Origin: VGRW01 sp031396695 | GTDB lineage: Bacteria; Myxococcota_A; UBA9160; SZUA-336 | Assembly (NCBI GenBank): GCA_031396695.1 | Contig: JANNLG010000056.1 | Location: 3,853 to 67,852 of the forward strand | DNA length: 64,000 nt | Direction of reading: 5' to 3' | Part shown: positions 1-7,840 of the stretch, piece by piece | How positions within the stretch are numbered: the stretch's first letter is position 1 | Layout of the letters: each line of letters opens with the position of its first letter | Position numbers and translations under genes: made by a program | Notes under the pieces: model-generated | The model's input: only the letters and a program-made list of their open reading frames with translations | Told to the model about the DNA's origin: nothing | Database searches by the model: none

Positions 1-114
1 GCGCGAGCGCTCGGCCGGCGACCCGCCGAGCTCTCCGGCCTGTTGCTCGAGCTCGAGCTCACGGGACTGGTTCGCCGCGACGGCGCGCGCGTCGCTCGCA
101 CGCGGCCCGGCTGA
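1..114 (+). CDS. dprA: DprA C-terminal winged-helix tail (partial)
   Basis: Thirty-seven codons in frame 1 run from the window edge to a TGA. The peptide has the pattern of the DprA C-terminal winged-helix domain: small residues, then LLLELELTGLVRR, then a basic tail. DprA loads RecA onto incoming single-stranded DNA during transformation. The dprA-(topA)-trmFO-xerC neighbourhood is common in this kind of genome and supports the call. Only the tail is visible, so the N-terminal Rossmann domain cannot be checked. Confidence 0.6.
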   Translation, partial: ARALGRRPAELSGLLLELELTGLVRRDGARVARTRPG

Positions 115-137
115 CGCGTGCGGGCTATGTTCCGCGC

Positions 138-1478
138 GTGGTTCCGGAGCGTGTGCAGGTGGTCGGAGGCGGGCTCGCGGGCTGCGAGGCGGCCTGGCAG
201 CTCGCCCGTAGAGGCGTGCCGGTGCGGCTCTACGAGATGCGCCCCCTGCGCAGCTCGCCGGCCCATTCGACCGATGCGCTCGCCGAGCTGGTCTGCTCGA
301 ACAGCCTGCGTTCCGACGCGCCCGAGAACGCGGTGGGCCTTCTGCACGAGGAGCTGCGCCGCGCGGGCTCGCTGGTGCTCGCGGCGGCCGACGCGAACCG
401 GGTGCCCGCGGGCTCCGCACTCGCGGTCGACCGGATCGCGTTCGCGCGCGCGATCAGCGAGCGGATAGAGGCCGAGCCGGCGATCGAGCTGGTGCGCGCC
501 GAAGTGACCGAGCTGCCCGAGGGGCTCGCGATCCTCGCCACCGGTCCACTCACCAGCGACGCCCTGGCGACGCAAGTGCAAGCGCTGTGCGGCGACGCGC
601 TCTACTTCTACGACTCGATCGCGCCGGTCGTGCACGCCGACAGCCTCGACCTGGACGTGATCTTCCGCGCCTCGCGTTGGCTCGATCCCGCGGAAGGCGA
701 GGGCGACTACCTGAACGTCCCGCTCTCGCGCGACGCGTATCTCGCCTTCGTCGCCGAGCTCGTCGCGGCCGAGAAGACGCCACTGCACCCGTTCGAGAAG
801 CCGCAGTACTTCGAGGGCTGCCTGCCGATCGAGGTGATGGCCGAGCGCGGGCCGCTCACGCTCGCGTTCGGGCCGATGAAGCCGGTCGGACTCGAGGACC
901 GGCGCGGCGGACCTACACCGTTCGCTGTAATGCAGCTCCGGCAGGAGGACAAGACCGGCACGCTCTACAACCTGGTCGGCTTCCAGACCAAGCTGAAGGT
1001 GGGCGAGCAGAAGCGGATCTTCCGCTCGCTGCCCGGCATGCAGAACGCGGTGTTCGCGCGCTTCGGCTCGGTGCACCGCAACACCTTCATCCGCGCGCCC
1101 GAGCTGCTCGACGAGCGGCTGCAGCACCGCGCGCGCCCGGGGCTTCACTTCGCGGGCCAGATGGCCGGCGTCGAGGGCTACGTCGAGTCGGCCGCGCTAG
1201 GCCTGCTGGCCGGCGTGTTCGTCGCGGCCAAGGCGCGCGGTGCCGAGGCGCCGCTGCCGCCGCCGACCACCGCGCTCGGCGCGCTCCTGCGTCACCTGCG
1301 CGAAGCCGACCCGCGCCACTTCCAGCCGATGAACGTGAACTTCGGCTTGTTCCCGCCGCTCGAGGGCTCCGCGGCGCGCGCCAAGCGCCGCGATCGCAAC
1401 ATCCGCACCGCTGCGCGCGCACTCGAAGCGCTCGAGCCGTGGACGCGCGCGGTCGGCGCCGCGCCCGTGGTGCCGTGA
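138..1478 (+). CDS. trmFO: TrmFO, folate/FAD-dependent tRNA U54 methyltransferase
   Basis: The gene makes 5-methyluridine at position 54 of tRNA, using methylenetetrahydrofolate as carbon donor and FADH2 as reductant. The 446-residue length is normal for the family. An N-terminal FAD-binding motif VVGGGLAGCEAA is present. The TrmFO signature CSNSLRSD follows near residue 55, with the catalytic region FEGCLPIE near residue 225. The C-terminal half carries QMAGVEGYVESAA, also typical of the family. The start is a GTG; an upstream ATG at 128 lies in another frame. The stop overlaps the GTG of xerC by four bases (GTGA), which implies translational coupling. Confidence 0.95.
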   Translation: MVPERVQVVGGGLAGCEAAWQLARRGVPVRLYEMRPLRSSPAHSTDALAELVCSNSLRSDAPENAVGLLHEELRRAGSLVLAAADANRVPAGSALAVDRIAFARAISERIEAEPAIELVRAEVTELPEGLAILATGPLTSDALATQVQALCGDALYFYDSIAPVVHADSLDLDVIFRASRWLDPAEGEGDYLNVPLSRDAYLAFVAELVAAEKTPLHPFEKPQYFEGCLPIEVMAERGPLTLAFGPMKPVGLEDRRGGPTPFAVMQLRQEDKTGTLYNLVGFQTKLKVGEQKRIFRSLPGMQNAVFARFGSVHRNTFIRAPELLDERLQHRARPGLHFAGQMAGVEGYVESAALGLLAGVFVAAKARGAEAPLPPPTTALGALLRHLREADPRHFQPMNVNFGLFPPLEGSAARAKRRDRNIRTAARALEALEPWTRAVGAAPVVP

Positions 1479-2377
1479 TTCCCGAGGACGCGAAGGCGTT
1501 GGCCGCGTTCGCGCGCCATCTGGACTCCGAGCGCGGGCTCTCGAAGCACACGCTGCGCGCGTACACGTCGGAGCTGGAGCGCCTGGCGGAGCTGCCCGAG
1601 TGCGTGCGCAGCGGCGGCCTCGATCGGATCGATGCGCTGACGGTGCGCTCGTACCTGGCGAGCTTCCACCGCACGCACAAGCCGTCGACGCGCAATCGAC
1701 GGCTGGCGGCGCTGCGCTCGTTCTTCCGCTTCCGCGTGCGCGGCGGGGAGCGCGTGGCCGATCCGACCGACGGCCTGCCCGGTCCGAAGGCCGGTCTGCG
1801 CCTGCCGTCCCCGCTCTCGGCCGAAGACTGCGAGCGGCTCGTCGAAGTCGAAGAGGCCGATCGCACGCCGCGGCTCGCGATCCGCGACCGCGCGCTGTTC
1901 GAGCTGCTCTACGGCACGGGGCTGCGCGTGGGCGAGCTCGCCAGCTTGCGCGTGCGCGACTGGGACGCGCACCGGCGCGAGCTGCGCGTGTTCGGCAAGG
2001 GCCGCAAGGAGCGCGTCGTGCCCGTGCCGGCCAAGGCGCGCCAAGCTCTCGTGGACTGGCTGGCGCTGCGTGAGCCGAAGGGCCTGCTCGCGCAGGCACT
2101 GTTCACCAATGCGCGCGGCGGCGCGCTCTCCGACCGCGGCGTGCGCGTGATCCTGCGCCGGCGCATGCGGGTCGCGGGCATCGCGCGGCCGGCCAGCCCG
2201 CACACGCTGCGCCACTCCTACGCCACGCACCTGCTCGACGCGGATGTCGATCTGCGCGCGATCCAGGAGCTGCTCGGCCACGAGCGGCTCTCCACCACGC
2301 AGCGCTACACGCACGTCTCCGCCGAGCGTCTGGCGCGGATCTACCGGCAGGCGCACCCGCGGGCGAAGGGCCCGTAG
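1475..2377 (+). CDS. xerC: XerC-type tyrosine recombinase
   Basis: This site-specific recombinase resolves chromosome dimers at dif together with a partner. At 300 residues it is full length. The N-terminal SAM-like core-binding domain (residues ~1-90) begins with the usual RHLDSERGLSKHTLRAY pattern. The catalytic domain shows the first Arg in GTGLRVGELASL, the Lys in VFGKGRKER, the HTLRHSYATHLL box, the GH of LLGHERLSTTQ, and the nucleophile Tyr in RYTHV. The GTG start sits inside the trmFO stop. XerC is chosen over XerD on gene order; the sequence alone does not separate them securely. Confidence 0.9.
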   Translation: MIPEDAKALAAFARHLDSERGLSKHTLRAYTSELERLAELPECVRSGGLDRIDALTVRSYLASFHRTHKPSTRNRRLAALRSFFRFRVRGGERVADPTDGLPGPKAGLRLPSPLSAEDCERLVEVEEADRTPRLAIRDRALFELLYGTGLRVGELASLRVRDWDAHRRELRVFGKGRKERVVPVPAKARQALVDWLALREPKGLLAQALFTNARGGALSDRGVRVILRRRMRVAGIARPASPHTLRHSYATHLLDADVDLRAIQELLGHERLSTTQRYTHVSAERLARIYRQAHPRAKGP

Positions 2378-2454
2378 CGCGGCCGGATTTGTGCGGATCC
2401 CCGCAGAGCCGCACAATGCGCGCGCGACCCAACGAGCGATTCGGTAAGGACCCG

Positions 2455-3324
2455 ATGGAAGAGCTGATCCGCAAGGCCCAGATCCTGGTCGAGGCGCTGC
2501 CGTACATCCGCAGCTTCAGCGACAAGACCGTCGTGATCAAATACGGCGGCGCGGCCATGGAGAACGACGCGCTCAAGGCCTCGTTCGCGAAGGACGTGAC
2601 ACTGCTGCGGTTCATCGGTCTGCGGGTGGTGATCGTGCACGGTGGCGGGCCGCAGATCGGCAAGCTCCTGGAACGCCTCGGCAAGCAGACCGAGTTCGTC
2701 GACGGCGTGCGCGTGACCGACGACGAGACCATGGAGGTCGTCGAGATGGTGCTCGGCGGCCAGATCAACGGCGAGATCGTGTCGCTGATCGGCGAGGCGG
2801 GGGGCCAGGCGATCGGCCTCACTGGCAAGGACGCCGGCGGCTTTCTGCGCGTGAAGAAGCTGCTCGGCCCGGGCGGTCGCGATCTCGGCCGCGTCGGCGC
2901 GCCCGAACGCGTCGACGTCTCGCTGATCCGCACTCTGACCAAGGACGGCTTCATCCCGGTGATCGCTCCGGTCGGCGTCGACGCCGCGGGCGACACCTAC
3001 AACGTGAACGCCGACACCGCGGCAGGCGCGATCGCCGAGGCGCTCGCGGCCGAGAAGTTGATGCTGCTCACCGACGTGGTCGGCGTGCTCGACGAGGACA
3101 AGAACCTGATCGCGCAAATGAGCGAGGCCGACGTGCGCAGCGCGATCGGCGACGGCACCGTGAAGGGCGGCATGATTCCGAAGCTCGAGTGCGCCGTGCA
3201 CGCGCTCGAGTACGGCGTGACGGCCGCGCACATCATCGACGGTCGCGTGCCGCACGCGCTCCTGCTCGAGATCTTCACCGATGGCGGCGTGGGGACGAAG
3301 CTTGTCCGCAACCCGATCCGCTGA
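2455..3324 (+). CDS. argB: Acetylglutamate kinase
   Basis: This enzyme phosphorylates N-acetylglutamate in the second step of arginine (ornithine) synthesis, in the cytoplasm. The 289-residue product shows the amino-acid kinase motifs: IKYGGAAME with the catalytic Lys near residue 25, VHGGGPQIG, NVNADTAAGAIAEAL, and LTDVVGVL. The ATG at 2455 follows AAGGA at a good distance and starts MEELIRKAQ, as in homologues; an upstream in-frame ATG would add an atypical leader. The N-terminal helix (residues 1-20) is the segment that in other bacteria interlocks hexamers for arginine feedback. argF follows at once, so the two are probably co-transcribed. Confidence 0.95.
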   Translation: MEELIRKAQILVEALPYIRSFSDKTVVIKYGGAAMENDALKASFAKDVTLLRFIGLRVVIVHGGGPQIGKLLERLGKQTEFVDGVRVTDDETMEVVEMVLGGQINGEIVSLIGEAGGQAIGLTGKDAGGFLRVKKLLGPGGRDLGRVGAPERVDVSLIRTLTKDGFIPVIAPVGVDAAGDTYNVNADTAAGAIAEALAAEKLMLLTDVVGVLDEDKNLIAQMSEADVRSAIGDGTVKGGMIPKLECAVHALEYGVTAAHIIDGRVPHALLLEIFTDGGVGTKLVRNPIR

Positions 3325-4249
3325 AAGGGCGCCCAAGGACTTCCTCTCGATCGCGGACTGGCCGCGCGACGAGGTCGAGCGCATGCTCGCGCGCGCGGTC
3401 GAGCTGAAGGCGCTGCGCAAGCTCCGCACGCCGGTGCGCTCGCTCGAGGGCTGCTCGGTGCTGCTCTACTTCGCCAAGCCCAGCCTGCGCACGTTCGTGA
3501 CCTTCGAGGTCGGCGTCGTCGAGCTCGGCGGCTTTCCGGTCTACCTGCCGCCCGGCCAGGTGCAGATCGGCGAGCGCGAGCCGACGGAGGACGTGGCGCG
3601 CAACCTGTCGCGCTGGTGTCATGCAATCGTGGCGCGCACCTACGGCCACGACGTGATCGAGTCGCTTGCCACGCACGCGAGCGTGCCCGTGATCAACGCG
3701 CTCACCGACCGGCTGCACCCGTGCCAGGCGATGGCCGACGCGCTCACCATCCTCGAGCACGGAGACCTGCGCCGCGACGAGCTCTGCTACGTCGGCGACG
3801 GCAACAACATGTGTCACTCGCTCCTGAACCTGGCGGGCTGTCTCGGCATGCGCCTGGTCGTGAGCACCCCGCCCGGCTACGCGCCCGACGCCGGGATCGC
3901 CAAGCGCGCCAGCGACCTGGCCACGCGCAACGGCGGCCAGATCCGCTTCGTCGCCGATCCGCACGAGGCGGTGAAGTCCGCGAGCTTCATCTACACCGAC
4001 GTGTGGGCCAGCATGGGACAGGAGGCGGAAGCCGAGCAGCGGCGCGTGCTCTTCCGCCCGTACCAGGTCAACGCCGCGCTGTTCGCCTCGGCGCCCGCGC
4101 ACGCCAAGCTCCTGCACTGCCTGCCCGCGCACCGCGACGAGGAAATCACCGCGGACGTGTTCGAGTCCGGGCGCTCGATCGTGTTCGACCAGGCCGAGAA
4201 CCGCCTGCACGCGCAGAAGGCCATCCTGGAGCGCCTGATCTCAGCCTGA
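3302..4249 (+). CDS. argF: Ornithine carbamoyltransferase
   Basis: This enzyme makes citrulline from ornithine and carbamoyl phosphate. About 315 residues, full length. HPCQAMAD and the ornithine-side HCLPAHR box are both intact, and the C-terminal AENRLHAQKA helix is typical. The carbamoyl-phosphate loop, usually STRTR, reads SLRTF here: Ser, Arg and the second Thr are kept, but Thr-to-Leu and the last Arg-to-Phe are unusual. The start is uncertain. TTG at 3302 follows GGGGA; an ATG at 3281 would overlap argB by 44 bases. Acetyl- or succinylornithine transcarbamylase also carries variant loops, but the HCLPAHR box and its argB neighbour favour plain OTCase. Confidence 0.88.
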   Translation: MSATRSAERAPKDFLSIADWPRDEVERMLARAVELKALRKLRTPVRSLEGCSVLLYFAKPSLRTFVTFEVGVVELGGFPVYLPPGQVQIGEREPTEDVARNLSRWCHAIVARTYGHDVIESLATHASVPVINALTDRLHPCQAMADALTILEHGDLRRDELCYVGDGNNMCHSLLNLAGCLGMRLVVSTPPGYAPDAGIAKRASDLATRNGGQIRFVADPHEAVKSASFIYTDVWASMGQEAEAEQRRVLFRPYQVNAALFASAPAHAKLLHCLPAHRDEEITADVFESGRSIVFDQAENRLHAQKAILERLISA

Positions 4250-4330
4250 GCCCGGCAGCGCGCGACACGCCCGCCAACGACGCCGTCTTGCGCCTGGCTT
4301 GCTCAACTTCAGGCTGAGCGACCCCGATAG

Positions 4331-4369
4331 CTTCGATGCAAGTTTGCATGTTGCTTGTGCGCATCGAAG
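4331..4369. promoter_or_regulatory. Inverted repeat just before the J-protein RBS
   Basis: CTTCGATGC at 4331-4339 is repeated exactly in reverse complement at 4361-4369. Inside lies a second dyad, ATGCAA-GT-TTGCAT, at 4336-4349. The GGAGG ribosome binding site follows within two bases. It could be a repressor operator (CIRCE-like in position, but not in sequence) or an RNA hairpin affecting translation of the chaperone gene. The function is inference. Confidence 0.45.
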
Positions 4370-4379
4370 TGGAGGCGGG

Positions 4380-5393
4380 ATGAGTTCGAGCCACGATCCC
4401 GAGGCGGCCTCGGCCGAGACCTCGCGAGCGACCGTGCGCGTCGATCTGCCGGAGACATTCCAGGCGGAGATCCGCGGGCTCGCGCGCGCGCTGCCCGGGC
4501 TCGACTACTTCGCGATCCTCGGTGTGTCGCGCGCCGCGACCGCCGACGAGATCCGCGACGCGTTCTTCGAGCGCTCGAAGACTTTTCATCCCGACCGCTA
4601 TTTCAAGAAAGAGCTCGGTCCGTACGCGGGGCTCTTGACCGAGATCTACAAGCGCATCGTCGCCGCACACGACGTGCTGCGCGACACGAAGCTGCGCGCC
4701 AGCTACACGCGCACGCTCAGCGACACGACCAGCTCCGCGAAGCCGTCGCCGTTCGCGACGCGGCCGAAGCCCGCCGCGAAGCCCGCCGCCGCCACGCCCG
4801 GCGCGCGCGGCTCGTCGCTGCGCAACCGCTTGGGCCTGCAATCGCCCGGACTCGTGCTCGACTCGCTGCAGAAGCAGCTCGAGCAGAGCCGCGCGCGCGC
4901 CTGCAAGCACTTCGAAGCCGCGCTCGGCTACAAAGCCAGCGGCGACTGGGCGCGCGCCGCGCAGCTCGTGGAGCTCGCGCTCGCCTTCGACCCGCGCGAG
5001 AAGCAGTACCACGAGGAGCTCGCCGAGATCCTGCCGCGCGCGAACACCGATCGCGCCGCCGACGTGCGCCGCAAGGCCGAGCTGCTCCTGCACGGCGATC
5101 GCGCCGGCGCGGCGGAGCTGCTCGAAGAAGCCGCCCAGCTCATGCCGACCGACGCGGAGCTCGCGCACAAGCTCTCGAACCTGCTGCTGGCGATCGGCGG
5201 CGATCTCGCCAAGGCCGCGCTGTACGGCGAACGAGCGGTCGCGCTCGACGAGGACGATCTGCGCTTCCGCAAGGCGCTGGCTGCGGTCTACCGCCAGTCC
5301 GGCGAGCCGCAGAAGGCTCGCAAGCACCTGCAGCGCGCCTGGGAGCTCGATCCGCTGGACAAGGAGATCCGACTGGCCTTGCAGACACTGTGA
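4380..5393 (+). CDS. J-domain protein with TPR repeats
   Basis: A 337-residue cytoplasmic co-chaperone. After an acidic leader of about 40 residues comes a complete J domain (residues ~43-115) with YFAILGVSRAATADEIRDAF and the essential HPD in KTFHPDRYF. A Pro/Ala-rich linker follows. The C-terminal half (residues ~165-335) has TPR-like helices, the last being GEPQKARKHLQRAWELDP. There is no G/F region or zinc-finger domain, so this is a class C J-protein, not DnaJ. The start is fixed by GGAGG six bases upstream. It lies 27 bp upstream of a lidless Hsp70, its probable partner. Confidence 0.85.
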   Translation: MSSSHDPEAASAETSRATVRVDLPETFQAEIRGLARALPGLDYFAILGVSRAATADEIRDAFFERSKTFHPDRYFKKELGPYAGLLTEIYKRIVAAHDVLRDTKLRASYTRTLSDTTSSAKPSPFATRPKPAAKPAAATPGARGSSLRNRLGLQSPGLVLDSLQKQLEQSRARACKHFEAALGYKASGDWARAAQLVELALAFDPREKQYHEELAEILPRANTDRAADVRRKAELLLHGDRAGAAELLEEAAQLMPTDAELAHKLSNLLLAIGGDLAKAALYGERAVALDEDDLRFRKALAAVYRQSGEPQKARKHLQRAWELDPLDKEIRLALQTL

Positions 5394-5420
5394 GGTGTCG
5401 GCAGTCATGAGGGAAGGACG

Positions 5421-6998
5421 ATGAGTCGAGTAATCGGAATCGATCTGGGAACGACGAACTCGTGCGTGGCGATCCTCGAGGAGGGCCAGCCGGTCGTGAT
5501 CCCCAACACCGGTGGCTACAAGACGACTCCCTCGATCTTCGCGGTCACGGAAGAGGGCAAGCGGCTGGTCGGACATCTGGCCAAGCGCCAGGCCGTCACC
5601 AACGCGAAGAACACGGTCTATGCGGCGAAGCGCCTGATCGGCCGCTCGTTCGACTCGCCCGAGGTCGCGAGCTTCAAGTCGCTACTGCCCTACGAGCTGG
5701 CCGAGGGTCCGAACAACGACGTGCGCGTGCGCGTCGCCGGCCGCGTGTACACGATCCCGGAGATCTCCGGCATCGTGCTGCGCGAGATGAAGCGTGTCGC
5801 CGAGGAGTACCTGGGCGACACCGTGCAGCAGGCGGTCATCACCGTGCCCGCGTACTTCAACGACGCGCAGCGCCAGACCACGCGCGACGCGGGCCGCATC
5901 GCGGGCCTCGAGCTTCTGCGCATCATCAACGAGCCGACCGCGGCGGCGCTGGCCTACGGCTTCGGCCGCGACAAGACCGAGGTCGTGGCGGTCTACGATC
6001 TGGGAGGCGGCACCTTCGACGTCTCGATCCTGCAGATGGGCAAGGGCGTGATCGAGGTGCTCGCGACCAACGGCGACACGCAGCTCGGCGGCGAGGACTT
6101 CGACCGCCGCATCGTGCAGTTCCTGCTCTCGTCGTTCAAAGAGAAGGAAGGCCTCGACCTCGCCGGCGACACCATGGCGCTGCAGCGGCTGAAGGACGCT
6201 TCGGAGAAGGCGAAGTGCGACCTGTCGCAGGTCGCCTCCTCCGAGATCAACCTGCCGTTCATTGCCGCGGACGCGGAAGAGAACGCGCTGCACATGAGCG
6301 TGGTGCTCTCGCGCGAGCAGCTCGAGGAGCTCACGTCGGAGCTGGTCGAGCGCACGCGGGGCATCGTGCAGCGCGCGTTCGACGACGCGAACGTCAGCGC
6401 GGCGCAGATCGACCAGGTGCTCCTGGTCGGCGGCCAGACGCGCATGCCGCTGGTGCAGCGCTTCGTCGCACAGCTGTTCGGAAAGACGCCGCACAAGGGC
6501 GTGAATCCCGACGAGGTCGTGGCGGTCGGCGCGGCAATCCAGGCCGCGATGCTCTCCGAGGAGAAGGAAGGCCCGCTGCTCGTCGACGTCACGCCGCTGT
6601 CGCTCGGCATCGCGACCTTCGGCGGTCACTTCGCGCGCTTGATCGACCGCAACACCACCGTGCCGACCTCGCGCCAGGAGATCTTCACCACCACGCGCGA
6701 CAACCAGACGGCCGTGAAGATCCGCGTGTTGCAGGGCGAGAGCGAGCGCGCCGACGACAACGATCTGCTCGGCGAGTTCGTGCTGGCGGGAATCCCGCAG
6801 GGCCCGAAGGGCGGACCCGAGATCGAGGTCACGTTCGACATCGACGCGAACGGCATCGTCTCGGTCTCGGCGCGCGATCTGGCGACCGGGCGCGCGCAGT
6901 CGATCCAAGTCAATCCGCGCGGCACGCTCTCGCCCGAGGAGATCGAGCGGCTGGCGAGACAGTACGACCAAGGCAACGAGGTGGCGGTCAAAGGCTAG
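5421..6998 (+). CDS. Hsp70 (DnaK) paralogue lacking the C-terminal lid
   Basis: The nucleotide-binding domain is intact: GIDLGTTNSCVAI, VPAYFNDAQRQ, INEPTAAALAYGF, YDLGGGTFDVSIL and LLVGGQTRMP. The beta-sandwich substrate domain follows (DVTPLSLGI through SVSARDLATGRAQSI). The protein then ends at residue 525 with LSPEEIERLARQYD, about one helix turn into the lid. Usual DnaK is 610-640 residues, so the alpha-helical lid and acidic tail are missing. The reading frame is otherwise clean and the next gene starts four bases later, which argues against a sequencing error. A lidless Hsp70 binds and releases clients fast. Flanking J-TPR and TPR genes suggest a dedicated chaperone set distinct from the housekeeping dnaK-grpE-dnaJ. 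Confidence 0.9.
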   Translation: MSRVIGIDLGTTNSCVAILEEGQPVVIPNTGGYKTTPSIFAVTEEGKRLVGHLAKRQAVTNAKNTVYAAKRLIGRSFDSPEVASFKSLLPYELAEGPNNDVRVRVAGRVYTIPEISGIVLREMKRVAEEYLGDTVQQAVITVPAYFNDAQRQTTRDAGRIAGLELLRIINEPTAAALAYGFGRDKTEVVAVYDLGGGTFDVSILQMGKGVIEVLATNGDTQLGGEDFDRRIVQFLLSSFKEKEGLDLAGDTMALQRLKDASEKAKCDLSQVASSEINLPFIAADAEENALHMSVVLSREQLEELTSELVERTRGIVQRAFDDANVSAAQIDQVLLVGGQTRMPLVQRFVAQLFGKTPHKGVNPDEVVAVGAAIQAAMLSEEKEGPLLVDVTPLSLGIATFGGHFARLIDRNTTVPTSRQEIFTTTRDNQTAVKIRVLQGESERADDNDLLGEFVLAGIPQGPKGGPEIEVTFDIDANGIVSVSARDLATGRAQSIQVNPRGTLSPEEIERLARQYDQGNEVAVKG

Positions 6999-7001
6999 GG
7001 T

Positions 7002-7700
7002 TTGGGCGATTCACGACACGATGAAGTGACGCGCTTGCTGAAGCGAGGGCTCAACCACTACGGGTTGGGCGATCTCGAAGGGGCGATTGCGTGCTGGGAA
7101 CAGGCGCGCGCGCTCGACCCCGAGAACCAGGCCGTGCACGACTACCTCGAGACCGCCTACGAGGAGAACGGTGGCGCGCGCAAGAAGGCCGCGCCGCCTC
7201 GCGTCGCCGCCAAGCCCGCCAGCGGATTCCCGCCGCCGCGCGAGAAGAAGCCCGCGCCGGGCAAGATCGTCACCGACGACGACGACACGCCCAAGAGCGG
7301 CCCGATCATCGAGTTCGAGGCCGAAGACGATCCCGACACGCAGCTCCAGCTCGCCCTGCAGTCCTACAAAGAAGGGCGTTACGACGACGCCTGGCGCGAG
7401 CTGAACGAGGTCGCGAAGACGCAGCCGGGCCGGCTCGACGTGCAGGGCTACCTGCAGCTGGTGCGCACCGAACGCGCGCAGACCTGGGCCAAGGAGATCG
7501 GCGATCAGGGCCGCGTGTTGAAGCGCAAGATCACGACCGCGCAGATCATGCAGCTCAAGCTCAAGCCCGACGAGGGCTTCATGCTCGCGCAGATCGACGG
7601 CCGGCTGTCGATCGCCGACCTGATCAGCCTGTCCACCTCCGATCGCGTGCGCACGCTCGAAGTCATCGCCAAGCTGCTCAGGGACGAGATCGTCGAGTAG
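7002..7700 (+). CDS. TPR protein with C-terminal winged-helix-like region
   Basis: A 232-residue protein read from a TTG three bases after the Hsp70 stop; GTG codons lie a little downstream as alternatives. Residues ~5-45 form a TPR pair (RGLNHYGLGDLEGAIACWEQ). A Pro/Lys/Ala linker and an acidic patch (TDDDDTP) follow, then a second TPR (ALQSYKEGRYDDAWRELNE). The last 45 residues (GFMLAQIDGRLSIADLISLS and following helices) look like a small winged-helix fold of the kind attached to myxobacterial regulators. I do not recognise a named family. Tight coupling implies it works with the two chaperones upstream, perhaps as an adaptor. Confidence 0.7.
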   Translation: MGDSRHDEVTRLLKRGLNHYGLGDLEGAIACWEQARALDPENQAVHDYLETAYEENGGARKKAAPPRVAAKPASGFPPPREKKPAPGKIVTDDDDTPKSGPIIEFEAEDDPDTQLQLALQSYKEGRYDDAWRELNEVAKTQPGRLDVQGYLQLVRTERAQTWAKEIGDQGRVLKRKITTAQIMQLKLKPDEGFMLAQIDGRLSIADLISLSTSDRVRTLEVIAKLLRDEIVE

Positions 7701-7703
7701 ATG

Positions 7704-7773
7704 CCTTAGCGGGGCCCGGCGCGCGGACGTCCGCGCGCCACCCGAACTACGTTCGCCTTCGGCTCGCTGCGCG
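7704..7773 (+). repeat. Interspersed palindromic repeat, copy 1
   Basis: A 70-bp element that recurs on the opposite strand at 49615-49684 with about 64 of 70 positions identical by eye. It starts CCTTAGCGGG, contains a perfect 22-bp palindrome at 7718-7739 centred on GGACGTCC, and ends in TTCGCCTTCGGCTCGCTGCG. It lies directly behind a gene stop, as does the other copy. It resembles a REP/BIME-type extragenic element and may double as a 3' hairpin. Confidence 0.7.
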
Positions 7774-7840
7774 GCGCGCGCTTCGCGCGCACCTTGCTCG
7801 GAGTGCTGCGGATGCCGTCGTCGGACGTGTGTTGCTACGC

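Noticed and set aside
1475..2377. Phage or integron integrase
   Set aside because: The tyrosine recombinase is embedded in a housekeeping operon behind trmFO, with XerC length and motifs and no att site or cargo.
6950..7002. Sequencing error truncating dnaK
   Set aside because: No lid-domain sequence exists in any frame downstream; the next gene starts within four bases and is itself coding-like.
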